A DNA stretch of 64,000 nt from positions 225,001 to 289,000 of the forward strand of contig JAWQFJ010017573.1 in the NCBI GenBank assembly GCA_034096865.1, in the 5' to 3' direction. The DNA comes from Theodoxus fluviatilis. Its lineage: Eukaryota; Mollusca; Gastropoda; Cycloneritida; Neritidae. Below are positions 1 through 43,951 of the stretch, piece by piece. The notes beneath the pieces were generated by a model. It searched no databases. It saw only the letters and a program-made list of their open reading frames with translations, and had not been told where the DNA came from. Position 1 is the stretch's first letter; each line of letters starts with the position of its first letter. A program made the position numbers and the translations under genes.

Positions 1-1168
1 TACCTTCAAGTGGTGTGCTTGCCGGCTTTTATCAAAACTACACACCACCAAACATCGTTTTCATCCCCCCAAAAAATCAAGAATGGCATTTTAGGTGGAG
101 AAAATAGCCATTTATTAATCCTCAGAGTAGCGCGATTTAGCGGACAGACAACTTCCGGTACTTCTTATTTTCTTCTTTTTCTTCGATTTCTACCAAACTT
201 AAGCCCGCCCCTTCGTGTTTCGTGACATTGATATGTAGGTGGAACCGTTATTCAAACAACTTGATCATCCGATATTACGTTAAAGGTCCTGACTTCTGTT
301 TTTATTACATTGACTCGAGGCATTTGCAGGCCAGGAAGGAAATTGCGTCTGTCCGGATTTTACCGTTCGCCACCAATCACACGCTCAAAAAGTCAACAAA
401 AACAACATTGATGAACAAACCATGTATAATTCTTAATTTAGAATAGCTGCTTCTTCCATTTGATTCACAAAAAGAAGTCAAAATTGGTACAGTTTGTAAA
501 AAATTCCCGACTTTTCTCAGCCATGTTCTCAACACTACCTGATTGTGAAACCTGCCTCCACTCAATAGACTTTGTCCTGCTAAATGAGGCAACACTTCAA
601 ACAAGTAATTTTAAAGTAAGGAGGAGTAATAAGCCCTTTTCTGTCACTGAGAAACACTGAGACAGGCTGCGATCTGGATGACTCCTCTGGGGTCCATGCA
701 TTCTTTTGATAAGGGGAAAAGCTTCTGCCAGTCTGAGAGATTAATGGTACCACAGTCTGGGAGACTTGCCAGTCTAAGAGACCACTGTCACCACTGTCAT
801 TGGTTAGTCCAGGCAACTACCATCTGGCTTTGGACCAGCCAGCAACTCCTGTACTCATGGGTAAATAAAGTTGTGGAAAGCAGCTTCGACTCTTCTCATA
901 CCTGTGCCTTTCTAGTTTCTACCATCAAGCCTCGTCGAACCATTTATCAATACAGGAATCTTACCTGTTTGGCTTCTTGGATTGTTACCATACTATCTCT
1001 CAATATCAATTTGATGTTTTTATGTGATGTTAAGATGGTGGAGGTTTCCTTATTGTCATCAAACTCGGCAAAGAACTTTTGAGGGTTTGAAGGTTTTTGA
1101 AAATTCGTATGGTATCTATCTGTGTTCATTTATTTTGCACGGAAAGAAACTCTTGAACTAATTATACC
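1..1168. other. No recognisable gene
   Basis: Only short chance frames are present. The missing 5' exons of TMEM87 were looked for here and not found. Confidence 0.5.
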
Positions 1169-2280
1169 TTAACTCATTGCTTACGCAGGGATAGCATTAG
1201 GAACTTTACCTGTGTACGCAGTGTTTTTGCAAGTTTTCAAAAAATCACACAAAGTCCAAATTTAGAATAACTGTTTAATGGTTGGTACCACAAGAAAGAT
1301 AATCATTTGCACTTTCTAGCTGAAGTGCTGGATAGTTACAATATGCAGGAAAATTGGGGAAATTAGTTTTTTAACACCAGGTGCATGCAATTTTGATTTT
1401 TTTTTTTTACACCTAATGTATTGTAATATTAGTCAAGAGATAAATTTTGCACAACAGTTCTGAAATCAGTATTTCCACATCAAACTATATTGATGAATGA
1501 TTGACTACAGGATAAAAAAAATGCTTGAAAATGATTTTTTTAGCAAGTCAGAGAGGGGAAATCAGAAAATATACACTTACTCACTGCAATCTGTCTCTGT
1601 TTGAATAGAAGAAAAGTCTCAAATGACCCGAGAGAAAGAAGGCGCCCTACTCAGCATAGTCCTCTTTTGTGTGGTACAGTTCATTGGAGGAGTAGAGAAC
1701 GTTTTCGGAAGGTTTTCGGCATCCTCTGCATCCGAATCGATGTCTGTGTCTGCTGTAAAAACCGTTTCTATCTCTTCCTCTCTTTCTGACGCGACGGCGA
1801 CGAAGTCAATTCGTCTTCGCTTTCAGCCACGAAATCGATTCGTCTTCGCTGTCAGCCACCGCTTCATTCTCGTTGACTGGGACTATTTCCGCATCAGAAT
1901 CATAAAGATCTTCTTCATAAGTCCAATATCCACCTAGATCTTCAATATCAGACCCTTCTTCCATCCACACTTCTAATACTTCGTCATTTTCATCACCGCT
2001 CGATCACCTTCGCCATGTCGACAAGCGCAAAAACCCGACGTAGGGTGAGCGTAGCTTCTACTACATCTAGCTTTCTCACGGGGACTATACTAAAGAAAAG
2101 GTAACTCCAGCGAACACACACTGGATAGAGAATAAAGAGCTGTACGATTTACTTCCCTTGAAACAGACACGGAGATAGGAAAAATTCATTACGGCGACCG
2201 CAACACGTACTTGCGCTACGTAGCCAACGGGTGTTGGCGTAATCGCAACACGTCCTTGCGCTGCATAAGCAATGGGTTAA
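1169..2280 (-). mobile_element. piggyBac-like element, internally deleted
   Basis: It is bounded by TTAA at 1169 and 2277. Inverted ends are TTAACTCATTGCTTACGCAG on the left and TTAACCCATTGCTTATGCAG read inward from the right. On the minus strand (about 1700-2030) there is an acidic frame (EEGSDIEDLGGYWTYEEDLY) of the kind found at the N-terminus of piggyBac transposases. TTAA target sites and CCC-type ends are established for piggyBac. The signal-peptide-like plus frame at 1623 lies inside it and is not a TMEM87 exon. Confidence 0.8.
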
Positions 2281-2550
2281 CTTTGATCAGCAAAAGTTGC
2301 TTCCTTTTGTACATGTCATTTGGTTTGGTTAAGGTCTTCTGGGGGTATTTTGTTTTCTTTGGGGGAAAGGGTGCTTCCTTACTCTATTTTTTCCCCTCAG
2401 TCTGCCAGGGCTATAAGGTATGCATTGAACCTAAAGCTGTGGAACCTTGGGAGTTTCCTATATTTGCATAGCACTTGTTAGAGGTGCACTGTCATTTCTG
2501 AAGAAATTTGCATTTCTTTTCAGCCATTTTCATGGGCAAAAAAGGAAAAT

Positions 2551-2943
<393 letters not shown>

Positions 2944-3190
2944 TTGTTGTTGTTTTTGGCCTTATTGTCTTCATCAACTGTTTAACAGAGAAGTTTTCTT
3001 TGATTGGATTCACTGCAGAGCAGCTGACATGTTAGTCCTGTAGGAAATATTTCTCTTGTCACACCAAGGATGATTTTCCAACTCTCAAGAAGGGGAAACT
3101 GAATAGAAGATGAGTTAGAATGTTCAGCATGTTTGTTCACATTCATAATGAACATTTATTTTTTATCTTATTCATTTCTATATTTTGCAG

Positions 3191-30527
<27,337 letters not shown>

Positions 30528-33500
30528 AAGAAAACAATCAAACGCTGTTGTGCTGTCCAGTAAGATGTGACCATTTTTCCTGTGATTGTATAAAGTTACA
30601 CTGTATTGTTAGCTTTTGCATAAACAAACAATCTGTGAGCATTGCAGTTCTGGAGACTGTCCAGAACTGTTTTATATAATTTGGAACACAACCTTAACAT
30701 AAAGTTTGCTCTTACGTATGTACTTTCAAACTTTGAAGTGGGATCGTGTTGAATCTTAGCAAATATTTCAACAGTAACATGATGGAGGATAGGATTTTTG
30801 CAAAGGTAGAAATTACAATGTATAGTTTGGTGGCCTGCACTTGAGTTGGGCACATCTGGATGTTGTGCAAGAGTTTGGTGGCAATGACTTTAGGAAGAGA
30901 AGTGGTTTTCTTTGGGACAAATTTGCATCATACACAATCACACTGGAAATGATGTGTTGGCAGCTATAGAAGTAGAAGACATTTGCCTGCCACTGATATT
31001 GTCACTTGTCATGCTGAAAGATGGGGCACTTAGAGGAGAGCTCCTCAGCAGTTGGGTGGGTTTCCCTGGATCACAGTGGAAGGCTCATCTGTGAGGACAT
31101 GCTCTGGAGACCACTGCTTCCAGTTCCAGGCAGGCAGTCTGCAGAACTGTCCAGACTACCTCCAACGGGGAAAGTGTTGTGCTGGGAAAGTGGTGGGCCC
31201 CGTGACCAGGGAATGAAGCAAGAGGTGATGGCATAAAGAGTTAAAGCCTTCCATAGAAAACTTACACTCTTTACCTTTTTGTGAACATTTTCACCCAATC
31301 TTTTCCTTATGCCCTGGTAGTGTTCGTTTGCATACGCTCACAATGATGCTCTGATTGTGTGATCGTCATTTGTTAACATCTGCAGTTAATGTTGCTTATT
31401 ATGTCTGAAACTACATTAGTTTTGTCAATCATTATCAGTGTTATCAATCACCATCATCATCATCATGATAATATGCTGTGTTCATATTTCTGGTGACATA
31501 TTTATTGTGATTTTTTTCCTTGTTTTTTGTGTGTGTGGTTGTTTTTTTGTTGTTTTTTTTTTACCTCCAGAACACACAATCGTTGTTGATTACCAGCTTC
31601 ATCTTTGAATCTGCAGAGGGTAATTTTTCTTTTGAAAGCATATTTGCCATGTTACCGTTTGTTTTTTTGCTTCTCGTAGCAGTTTTCAGTGCATTGCTGT
31701 TTTGTGAAGGAGCTCCTTGCATGGCTGGGCTCACAGCTGCCAAGCTGCTTGTTGCTGTGCTGTTGGCATCACTGCTTGTCTGAAGCCATGCTGATTCTTC
31801 CCTTGGAACGTGGCTTGTACTTCCTTGATGTGGCAGCTGCTTGAATTTCATGGGCAGGAATGCGTCTGTCCAGGTCGGCTGAATGGTTTCTTCCTTCAAG
31901 TACAGGGTGACTTTAACATTATTTATTGATGGGTGAACTTTAGTTTTGGTTGACTAATTTACGATTGAAACATTGCCTCTGCTTGTGATATGATTATGTA
32001 TAATCTGTCTTCTCATACTTCCTACAACTGCATTGAATGGCAGGGTGAACAAGTCATTGCAGGGAATGCCCCCACGTAGCCATGTTGTGGGTAAAGCAGT
32101 GCAGGAGTCTCTGAGTGCCCAGTAAGGATTGCTTGCTTGAACTTCTGGTGGTTAAGAGAATGATGTAGCTCCAAACATGGGCTAACCAAAATGGAATTGT
32201 GCATGGATGATTTTTGTACACATGCAGTTGTTATATACTCATGCTGTTGCTGTGGTTGCAGTGATGGAGAGTTTATCCAGTATTCTTGGCCTTGATGTGA
32301 AGTCACACTACATATAGTATGTGGAACTTTTCAAGCTGGTGTGAGTAATGCACTTGCATTGCAGAGGAATAATGAATGGGCTTTTTGTGGTGACTTTGTA
32401 AGAGTTCTTTCAAATCAGCGTTGAGTGTCTTTCCATATTTCAAAAGCCTGGAGAAGTCTGATGGAAAAGGTTCTTTGTCGCCAGGCAAAAAGAGTCATTG
32501 CTGAGCCAAATGTTGCCACTGCACCATTTCAAACTGAAACCTCACACAGTCATTTCAGGGCACTTCACTAACCCTGTGTCAGAGCTGGACTGTCAGTGGT
32601 GTAGGATTGGCCATGGGCAGTTTGGGTCCTCTCCTGGATGATCCCTGGTGTAGGCCGCCAACGCCCAGCAGTGATCCTCCGGCAGTGCCTGCCCAATGTT
32701 ATGCTGTACTGTAGGTGAAAGCCCAGCTCCTCTTCCCATTTGCTTGTCTGCTGACCAGTCATTTCAGTGGTTATCCCTCACAAAGTACAACTGGTGAAAC
32801 TCATAACCTTTTATTTGAATGGTTCACAACCTGAAGACTTTTGAGCACAATGTGTAAATAGATGTTCGATACAAAATACAATATTGCTCTATGGGTGAAT
32901 CCTTGTCGAAATGTACAGCGTGGACATGTATAGTGTATGCTGTATGAATGTTTCAGAGGTTTCTATGTTCATGTTGGCAAATTTTGGTGTTAGGTGTTGA
33001 TGATTATTTATTTGTTGATGTGTGTTGTAAATCTGGCAAAAGAGTGTATTTGGCCATTAGTTTTCTGCAACTCACAGCTGTTGGTGCTTGTAAATACCTC
33101 CTTAGCTCGGTGTAGTGTGGCCTACTCAAAGGACTTCGTTCATCTGCATAATACATTCTCAGATGTTGATTTTCACATCATACACAGTAGATTGGTAACA
33201 AATGGAGCCAGTTTACCTGTGCTTCGCACACACACATGCATTCAAGTTCTTGTGGCGGTGAAATACAATGTTCTCAAATGTTGCTCTCCACCTAATCAAA
33301 CCTCACTTTTTTTCCTTGATAGGTTTTTTGTTACACCATGTACCTTTGCGCTTTTCACTCACTGGTGTGACACTTTGACTTTCTAACATCCAACTGTTTT
33401 GGGAACATTTACAATAGTTTAGAGCTGAAATTATCTTCAATGAGAGAAATTGTTCTAACGAAGGAATTACTGGAAATAGGAGTATGCAGAACATTCACAA

Positions 33501-34607
33501 TGCTTACATAGGCAACTAATAATTTATTATACACATCAATGAATTGATTGAAGTTGCAACTAGTCATCTAAATTAGCTTCAGTTTATTTACATTCATTTG
33601 TGCTTCCCCATTACAAAGGAATTATTTTCTGGTTTGCTTGTAGTACATTCATTCATTGACCTTAAGAAAAAGTAGGCAGAAATGTTTATTTCTTTGCTTG
33701 TACATAGAGCTGCTGTGTTTTTCAGTTTTTTTAGTTTTTGTTTTTCTTCACTTAAAAGTTCCTAAATATTGTGTGAGTACATATGTTGTTTCTTATCAAT
33801 ACAGTCTTATTATTTTTATCCATCTTGTCAAGTGAAAATCCAAACCATGCAGCCCTCCATGCATGGTAACATTCCATTTGTTGTTCAGGCATTGATATTG
33901 ATCCTCATCATGGCATCCCTATGTATTGTTTCTGACACTTCATGATTACAAGTAGTTACTCCACATTGGCAGACGAGTGCAATTTGAATTCCCCCTGAAA
34001 TTTCAGTTCAGCTTTCCTCCCACCCCATCCCCCACCCTCACCTCCCCATCATAAAGGATGAGGATTTTTGTTCTCCAGATGCAATGAATAAAATCTCAAA
34101 TTTGATCCACTCGTATCTTCACATTGCTGCACTGTTTATTACAGTTCCCCTTAGACACAGTAGGCCTACTATAGGTGTTGCTAGCATCCTTACTACCAGT
34201 CAAGAACCCAGGGTTTCCTAGGTCTTTAAAAACCTGGAAAAGTTGTGAAATTTGTCAAATATTTTCTAGGGCCTTGACAAGTTTTAAATTTTGGGTATCA
34301 CTGAAAAGGCGTGGAAAAGTTTAGAAATTTCTGCATTATTCTAATTGGCATGCAAGTAATCGCTTCCACTCACATGGCATGCAGAGTTACTTCTCTTGAC
34401 CAGGCGAAACGTCATAGAGCTGGGGATGCAAAGCTCGCATACTGCTATCCATTCTTCTTCTTACGATGAACAGGAAAATCCAGATGCCGCTAGCAGTGCA
34501 AAACAATGGTAAATTTTCACAAAATTTTGCAAGAAAATGTCATTAAATATTTCAGAAAGTAATGGAAAAGTTTAGAAATTTGTTTCTTGTAAGTCTGCAG
34601 AAACCCT
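30528..34607 (+). other. Probable TMEM87 3' UTR and intergenic DNA
   Basis: No conserved reading frame is seen. AATAAA at 34087-34092 is a candidate poly(A) signal. About 34195-34600 is a repeat-like tract with recurring CTGGAAAAGTT / GGAAAAGTTTAGAAATTT phrases. Confidence 0.5.
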
Positions 34608-34617
34608 GAGAACCTGA

Positions 34618-34848
34618 CAATAAACACAATGGTACAGACAATAAACACAATGGTACAGACAATAAACACAATGGTACAGACAATAAACACAATGGTACAG
34701 ACAATAAACACAATGGTACAGACAATAAACACAATGGTACAGACAATAAACACAATGGTAAAGACAATAAACACAATGGTACAGACAATAAACACAATGG
34801 TACAGACAATAAACACAATGGTACAGACAATAAACACAATGGTACAGA
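34618..34848. repeat. 21-bp minisatellite, 11 units
   Basis: The unit is ACAATAAACACAATGGTACAG, with one unit carrying TAAAG. A 21-bp period keeps frames open on both strands (MVQTINT and CLLSVPL-type heptads), so those frames are artefacts of periodicity. Confidence 0.96.
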
Positions 34849-34849
34849 T

Positions 34850-36905
34850 CCAGGTCAACATTTTCTCAACTGACCTCTTGCACGTGAGCAACCGCACTCC
34901 TGGCTCCCACTTCACTTTCACTTTATCCCACTTGTTTGCAAACTGTTAGTGGACAAATCAGTCCTGAACTTCCTACTGAAGTGTCTGAAGCTTTAATGCC
35001 CAGTGCGTCACTCATCTATTGTAATGGACTGCTCAGGGTCTGCTTAGTTCTCTGCTTTTCTCACAAATTTTGAGTAACCTAGCCAAGTTGTAGAATTTTC
35101 GTCTGCAGTTGAATGTAGAGGGTTTCATGTTTTCATGGAGATGTGAGGCTTGCATTTTGGATGTACTAGTCACTGACATGGTGCACATGCTAGCAGTGCA
35201 ACATCCCAGCTCCAGTGCTGAATCTTGCCTTCCAATTACAAGAGTTCCGACTCCTTATGCAGGGGTGAAGACCCAGCCTTGCCAGTTCTACCAACGGCTC
35301 TGACCAGTTTTCAACAGCTGCGCCAGTTGGGAAGCATATTCTTGTTCTCTGCCTGAAGGATGTCCACAATTTAGGGGAAAAACTTGTTTATCATTTGCTA
35401 AAGTTGGTGTGCAGAGTTTGGAACATCACTTAAAGCCGTTTTGCCTTCCTCTGTAAACACAGATGTCTGTGAGGCAGATGGTGCATGAGGTTCACAGCGT
35501 GATATTCATGGATATCAGTGAAGGATGTTGATGCAGTGAAAAGGATTGGCAGTCTTTACAGAATTTATAACATTGATGATATTGTGCTGAACACATTGTG
35601 ATCTCTAATGTGACAAGTAGAATGAGCCGTTGTACATGCAGTTCTCTCCCCTGCAACTGTTAGGGTGCATGGTATCTTCGGATTAATGGTATCTTCGAAT
35701 TTCTTGCAAGGAGGAATGAGATGGACTTGTGGAGTACAGGGAAAACACAGCCATTGACTGATATTTTTGAAAATGCACATCTCATGGGTGTACTTTTCAT
35801 CTGGATTCTGAAAAGGTCTAGGGAAACCCCTCTTGGGATTTCTACTTCAATCCTAAAGCCTTCAGATTTATCACTGAAACTTGCAGTAATTGTGGAGTAG
35901 AGTGCTGGATGTACTGCTAACAGAGACACTGATCAATAAGCTTGTTCCTTTTTTTTATTTCCTTCAAATGAGTAAGCTTCTATTAACATCCACCGACTAT
36001 ACATTTAATAATGTATGCCTATTAATTTTGTGCAACTCGTACACATGAAGTGATCAGCTACATGAGTTGGTATCGTTGCTACTGTTGTGCAAAAGATGTT
36101 GTGCTTGTTGTGGCTGCCCTATGCTCGGTGAAGGGAGGGGGGAAATTGCATGCTCATGCTACACTGTATGTAGATCTATGTATGGATCTGACTTCTCCTT
36201 CTGGTAAACATCTGTATGGTTGTTCTTGTGGAATAAAAATTTTCACTTTGAAAAAAAATCTGCGGGTAACATTTTTTAAAGATTTTAAAAGAAAACCCAC
36301 AAAGTTGTCCCTTATAATGTCAAATGGCTTTAATCATCAAATCAAAAGGTTTGGTTAAAAACATTGAAAATAGGCATGTATGCACTGTTGAGAAAGCAAT
36401 GAAACGAAAAAGGCTACTGAAAATCCCAAAAGTGGCAACATTAGCCAGAAAAAAGGAAAAGAAAAGATGACCTTCAAATTACAGATGTATATGATACTAT
36501 ACATAAAATTTAACATTACAGCCCTTGGTTGCCAGTCATTGAGTCACTGCAGCTGAAACACACACCCACAGGATGACAAGTTAGTGTGTTCTAGAAAGCA
36601 CACTGGATTATCAACAAGCTCATTAATACTTGACAACTGCATGCAGGATGCCAAAGATTCACATAGGGGAAGCTTTTCCCCTACAGTTCAGAGAACTCCT
36701 TTCACCATGTACCATCAAATGAGAAAGAATGTAATGGTGATGGGGTTGATCCAGTTCTCCAAAGCCATCATCAGCCCACTTGCATGTGGAAATGCTGGTA
36801 GTCTATACACCCTTTAGAGCACCAGGGGCTTGACTTGATCACCCCAAATCTACCAATGGTGGGCTGCTCATGGCATTGCAAAGCATATAAACTCCATTGC
36901 TGCTT
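34850..36905. other. Intergenic, no gene recognised
   Basis: Short chance frames only. An AATAAA occurs at about 36230 on the plus strand. Confidence 0.45.
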
Positions 36906-36915
36906 CAATGTACAT

Positions 36916-37645
36916 AGGGCGTTCCAAAAGCTCTGGGCCTGATGTGCTTATGTGCTTGTCTATGCGGTAGCAGGAAAAAGCATTCACTTTTCAACATGGT
37001 CACCATCAAATGCAACACACTTTTCATATGGCTCACACAACTGATCAATACCTTTCAAACAGTCTATTGTGGCCATCTTTAGGTCTGTATTGAGAGAAGA
37101 TTGCTTGCCCTTCAGAGGACACGCCAAATTCTGAAATGGGGAGTCCTGGGGGACCAGGTCTGGGAAAAAGCCAGGTTGGAAAGCTCCTTGCATCCACCAC
37201 GATCACGGTGGCAGCCTGGGACAGCCAACCCATGAGCTGCAGCATTCTCATGAAAAATCAAAATGGCATTCCACATTTCCATGCCTTTTTCATTGATTGA
37301 ACTGGGCAGCTGCTTCGGCAAATCACCATAGTAGGTGTCTATCATTGTTACAGTTTGCAGCACAGTCTATTAGCCCACACAGTTAAAGAAAATTGTGTGA
37401 TTATCTTGCTGGCACTGAGCTGCACTTTGAACTTTTGGACTCGGGTGAATTCTCAAGTTTCCATGGTTTGGATGATTCCTTTGTTCTCAGGTCATAATGG
37501 TGCATCTGCATGTCATCCTCTGTTATTAGTTGCTGCTGGAATTCATCCCCGTCCACCTGCATCAGCTGGACATTTTCGTCTGAACAAGAGACCCAGTTTC
37601 ACTTATCTCCATTCTTGGCATCCAACGCACACAAGCCACTGACCT
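36916..37645 (-). pseudogene. mariner transposase remnant (Tc1/mariner)
   Basis: On the minus strand broken frames read HHYDLRTKESSKPWKLENSP, IFHENAAAHGLA (from the HDNARPH motif), SQTWSPRTPHF, and finally LCEPYEKCVAFDGDHVEK followed by a stop, matching in order the middle and end of mariner transposases. The 3' end GGGCGTTCCAAAAGCTCTGG at 36916 resembles a mariner terminal repeat. The 5' third is missing, the region beyond being C-rich satellite. Confidence 0.82.
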
Positions 37646-37834
37646 ATGCTAACATTCATGAATGATTCAATCCACAGTGGCCATTAGAATTTTTGTTATC
37701 TGATGCAGCACACTGTTACAGCAACTACTGGAATAGTTTTTGTGTGTGGTGAAAAAGGCAGCTGACCCATCTTTCAGATCTAAATACCAACTCTCACCTC
37801 ACATTCCCAGTCACCCTGGGATTCCCTTCTTCAG

Positions 37835-38265
37835 TACCTCCACCCCACCCCCCTCCTTCAGTGCCCCCATCCCATCCCCACCCCCCTCTTTCAGTTCCCC
37901 CATCCCTACCCCCTCCTTCAATACCCCATCCCCACTCCACCACTCTCCTTCAGTGCCCCCATCCCCACTCCACCACTCTCTTTCAGTGCCCCCATACCCA
38001 CTCCACCCCCCCTCCTTCAGTACCCCCATTCCCATTCCACCTCCTCCCTTCAGTGCCCCCATACCCACTCCACCACCCTCCTTCAGTGCCCCCACCCCAC
38101 CCCCTCCTTCAGTACCCCCATCCCCACTCCCACCCCCCTCCCCTCCCCCTCCTTCAGTACCCCCCATACCCATTCCACCCCCCTCCTTCAATGCCCCCAT
38201 CCCCACTCCCACCCCCCTCCTTCAGTAACCCCCATACCCACTCCACCCAACCCCCTTCAGTCCCA
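37835..38265. repeat. C-rich minisatellite (CCACCCCCCTCCTTCAGTGCCCCCATACCCACT)
   Basis: Irregular units of about 25-40 bp produce Pro/Ser-rich plus frames and Gly-rich minus frames. These are not genes. Confidence 0.92.
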
Positions 38266-38632
38266 CTCGGCTATAAAAACAGAAGTGGTTCAAGAGCATG
38301 GTGCAAAGGTAGAGAGGTATCAAGGGCAATTAAAGACCACATGGTGTGTGGAGGGTTAAAGAATCCCACATTTTGTTTTTGAAATGTAGTTTTGGATAAA
38401 GGACTACATTCAAAACATGAGACACAGGATTATGTTCACCTCCCATTCACACCTTGTGGCTTGCTATCACCCTTGCAGCAGTACAACTTTGCATTGGGTT
38501 GCACTACGGAGGACATTCATCCACATCCAACAGCAGATTGATACAATGTCCATTCCATGTGCTCTTTCCTCTCAGTGCTACATACCATGTTGGACCCTCG
38601 ACCATTATAACTCTTTGCAACTGTCTTGACAT

Positions 38633-42299
<3,667 letters not shown>

Positions 42300-42464
42300 C
42301 TTGTTCCAATGTTTTCGAGTCGACGATGAGCGAAAGCAACAGAGCACGCGGTAGTAATACGCCAATTCATTGAGAGTTGTCTCCTCCTGCTGAAGAGTTG
42401 CACGAAGTTGCATCATAGTGCCCTCCCCTTTTCTCGCTTGCGCACGCTCTTACTGTTTGCCGTG

Positions 42465-42552
42465 CGTTCAAGACGACCTACCGGTAGCCTACCGGTAGCC
42501 GAGCAACCAATGTGCACTCTTGAACGACTCGTTATGACCGAACGGTAGCCAA
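42465..42552 (+). repeat. ACCGGTA palindromic repeat, upstream of TRMT61A
   Basis: GTTCAAGACGACCTACCGGT .. CACTCTTGAACGACTCG. An inverted copy is at 43025-43110. It begins about 170 bp upstream of the TRMT61A ATG. Confidence 0.65.
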
Positions 42553-43024
42553 TATGGCTTCCGCGATGCCTTCTCGTCGTCGCGGATTGCGCTTCTCAAC
42601 CAAATGAGTAAACCAGGAGCTGCAGACTGCTCGTTCCTTGTGGAAGCTGATGAAATACGTTAAGCTGTAGCTGAGCATGAATGCTCGGCATCGCTCGAAT
42701 AGAAATGTATGTCAAAACGACAGTGCTAACTTGGTGTAAGCAAGAATATTTCGATGCTCACTTCAAGGGAGATTACACAACAAACAAAGGGCTAATGTAA
42801 GATATAAGAGTTGCTTCCCTTAAAATTGTTTCGCTATCTGTCGTGGAAATGTTTGCTCACATCTTGCCCGTTAATTATTTCAGAGCAGTTATTCTTTAAA
42901 AAAAAGAAAAGTACAATATCAGCCTAACTTTTCATGTAATGTCTCGCATAGGCTGGGTAATAATCACAGGTCGAAATGCGTGCTCAGCGCATATTTGTGA
43001 TGACGACTTTCTTCCTTTCCCCGA

Positions 43025-43110
43025 AGGCAGGTCGATACCGGTAGCCGTACCGAGTCGTTCAAGAGACGAACGGTATCAACCGGTACGTACCGGTAGGCCT
43101 CTTGAACAGG
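43025..43110 (-). repeat. ACCGGTA palindromic repeat, inverted copy
   Basis: Its reverse complement, TTCAAGAGGCCTACCGGTAC .. CTCTTGAACGACTCGG, aligns with 42465-42552. Confidence 0.65.
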
Positions 43111-43339
43111 CCCCTGGTTTCCACGCAACCATTGCTTTCACTTCGATGTGGACACTGTGCATATAATTTTGCTTTGTTCAATAGCTGTGCCTTTTGTGTT
43201 GTTTTTAATAGCATAATGCTGTGATGTTGAGATGGTTACTAGATTGCGAAACCAATTTTTGGTTGTTGGTTGGTGTTGTACGGCCTATTAGTATTACTAT
43301 TCTATCTATCTATCTATCATTTCTATGGCGTTGCTTCGC

Positions 43340-43946
43340 GAACGAAGATGAGTCGACGCTGCTGTTCACGTCCACCGCAGACACGTTGGTGGCTGTAGAG
43401 GGCGATGCAGGACCGGCAAGCCCGACCACAGCGGCCGCAGGGGAATATCCGACCAGGGTCTAACATGACGCCCTCTCGGTTTTTTATCCTCTGGCGCTTC
43501 TCCTTCAGTGTGTCCCTGCGGGAGCTCTCCAACACTGCCGTGGCTTCATTGATGGTGTTGCGCCAGGCATCTCTGTCAGCAGCGACAGAGGTCCACTGTC
43601 GGGGATCGATGTTGCAGGAGATGTGGGTTTTCTTGAGAGAGTCTTTGTATCTCTTTTTCGGGCTCCCTTTGTCACGTCGACCGGTGGAAAGCTCACCAAA
43701 TTGTGCTACTTTGGGCAGACGGTGGTTTTCCATTCTGGAAACATCGCCTGCCCAGCGCAGCTGAGATCTCAAAAGCATGGTCTCTATGCTGGTGAGTTGA
43801 GACCGTTCCAAAACTTCCACATTTGTGATGTAGTCGCTCCAGTGTATCTCCAGGATCGTACGAATACAGCGTTGGTGGAAGCGTTCCAAGAGCCTCAGAT
43901 GTCGGTGGTACAGGACCCAGGATTCTGAGTCATACAGGAGTGTGGT
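43340..43946 (-). pseudogene. Non-LTR retrotransposon, C-terminal part
   Basis: The frame TTLLYDSESWVLYHRHLRLL .. RCIRTILEIHWSDYITNVEV .. RDAWRNTINEA ends with the zinc-knuckle CGRCGRACRSCIALYSHQRVC. This is the typical C-terminus of a large animal non-LTR reverse transcriptase family. It continues the reverse transcriptase pieces at 46467-46784 and 47763-48530 across two insertions. Confidence 0.9.
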
Positions 43947-43951
43947 AAGGA

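Noticed and set aside
1623..1937. Signal-peptide-like start (MTREKEGALLSIVLFCVVQF) as TMEM87 exon 1
   Set aside because: It lies inside a TTAA-bounded piggyBac-like element, antisense to an acidic transposase remnant, and has no convincing donor leading to 3191.
31520..31783. Hydrophobic frame downstream of TMEM87
   Set aside because: It starts in a T-rich tract, has no homologue I recognise and no coding context.
34517..34949. Heptad-repeat proteins on both strands
   Set aside because: 21-bp minisatellite; the period, not selection, keeps the frames open.
37740..38382. Proline-rich protein
   Set aside because: C-rich satellite with frames in several phases and no start or splice context.
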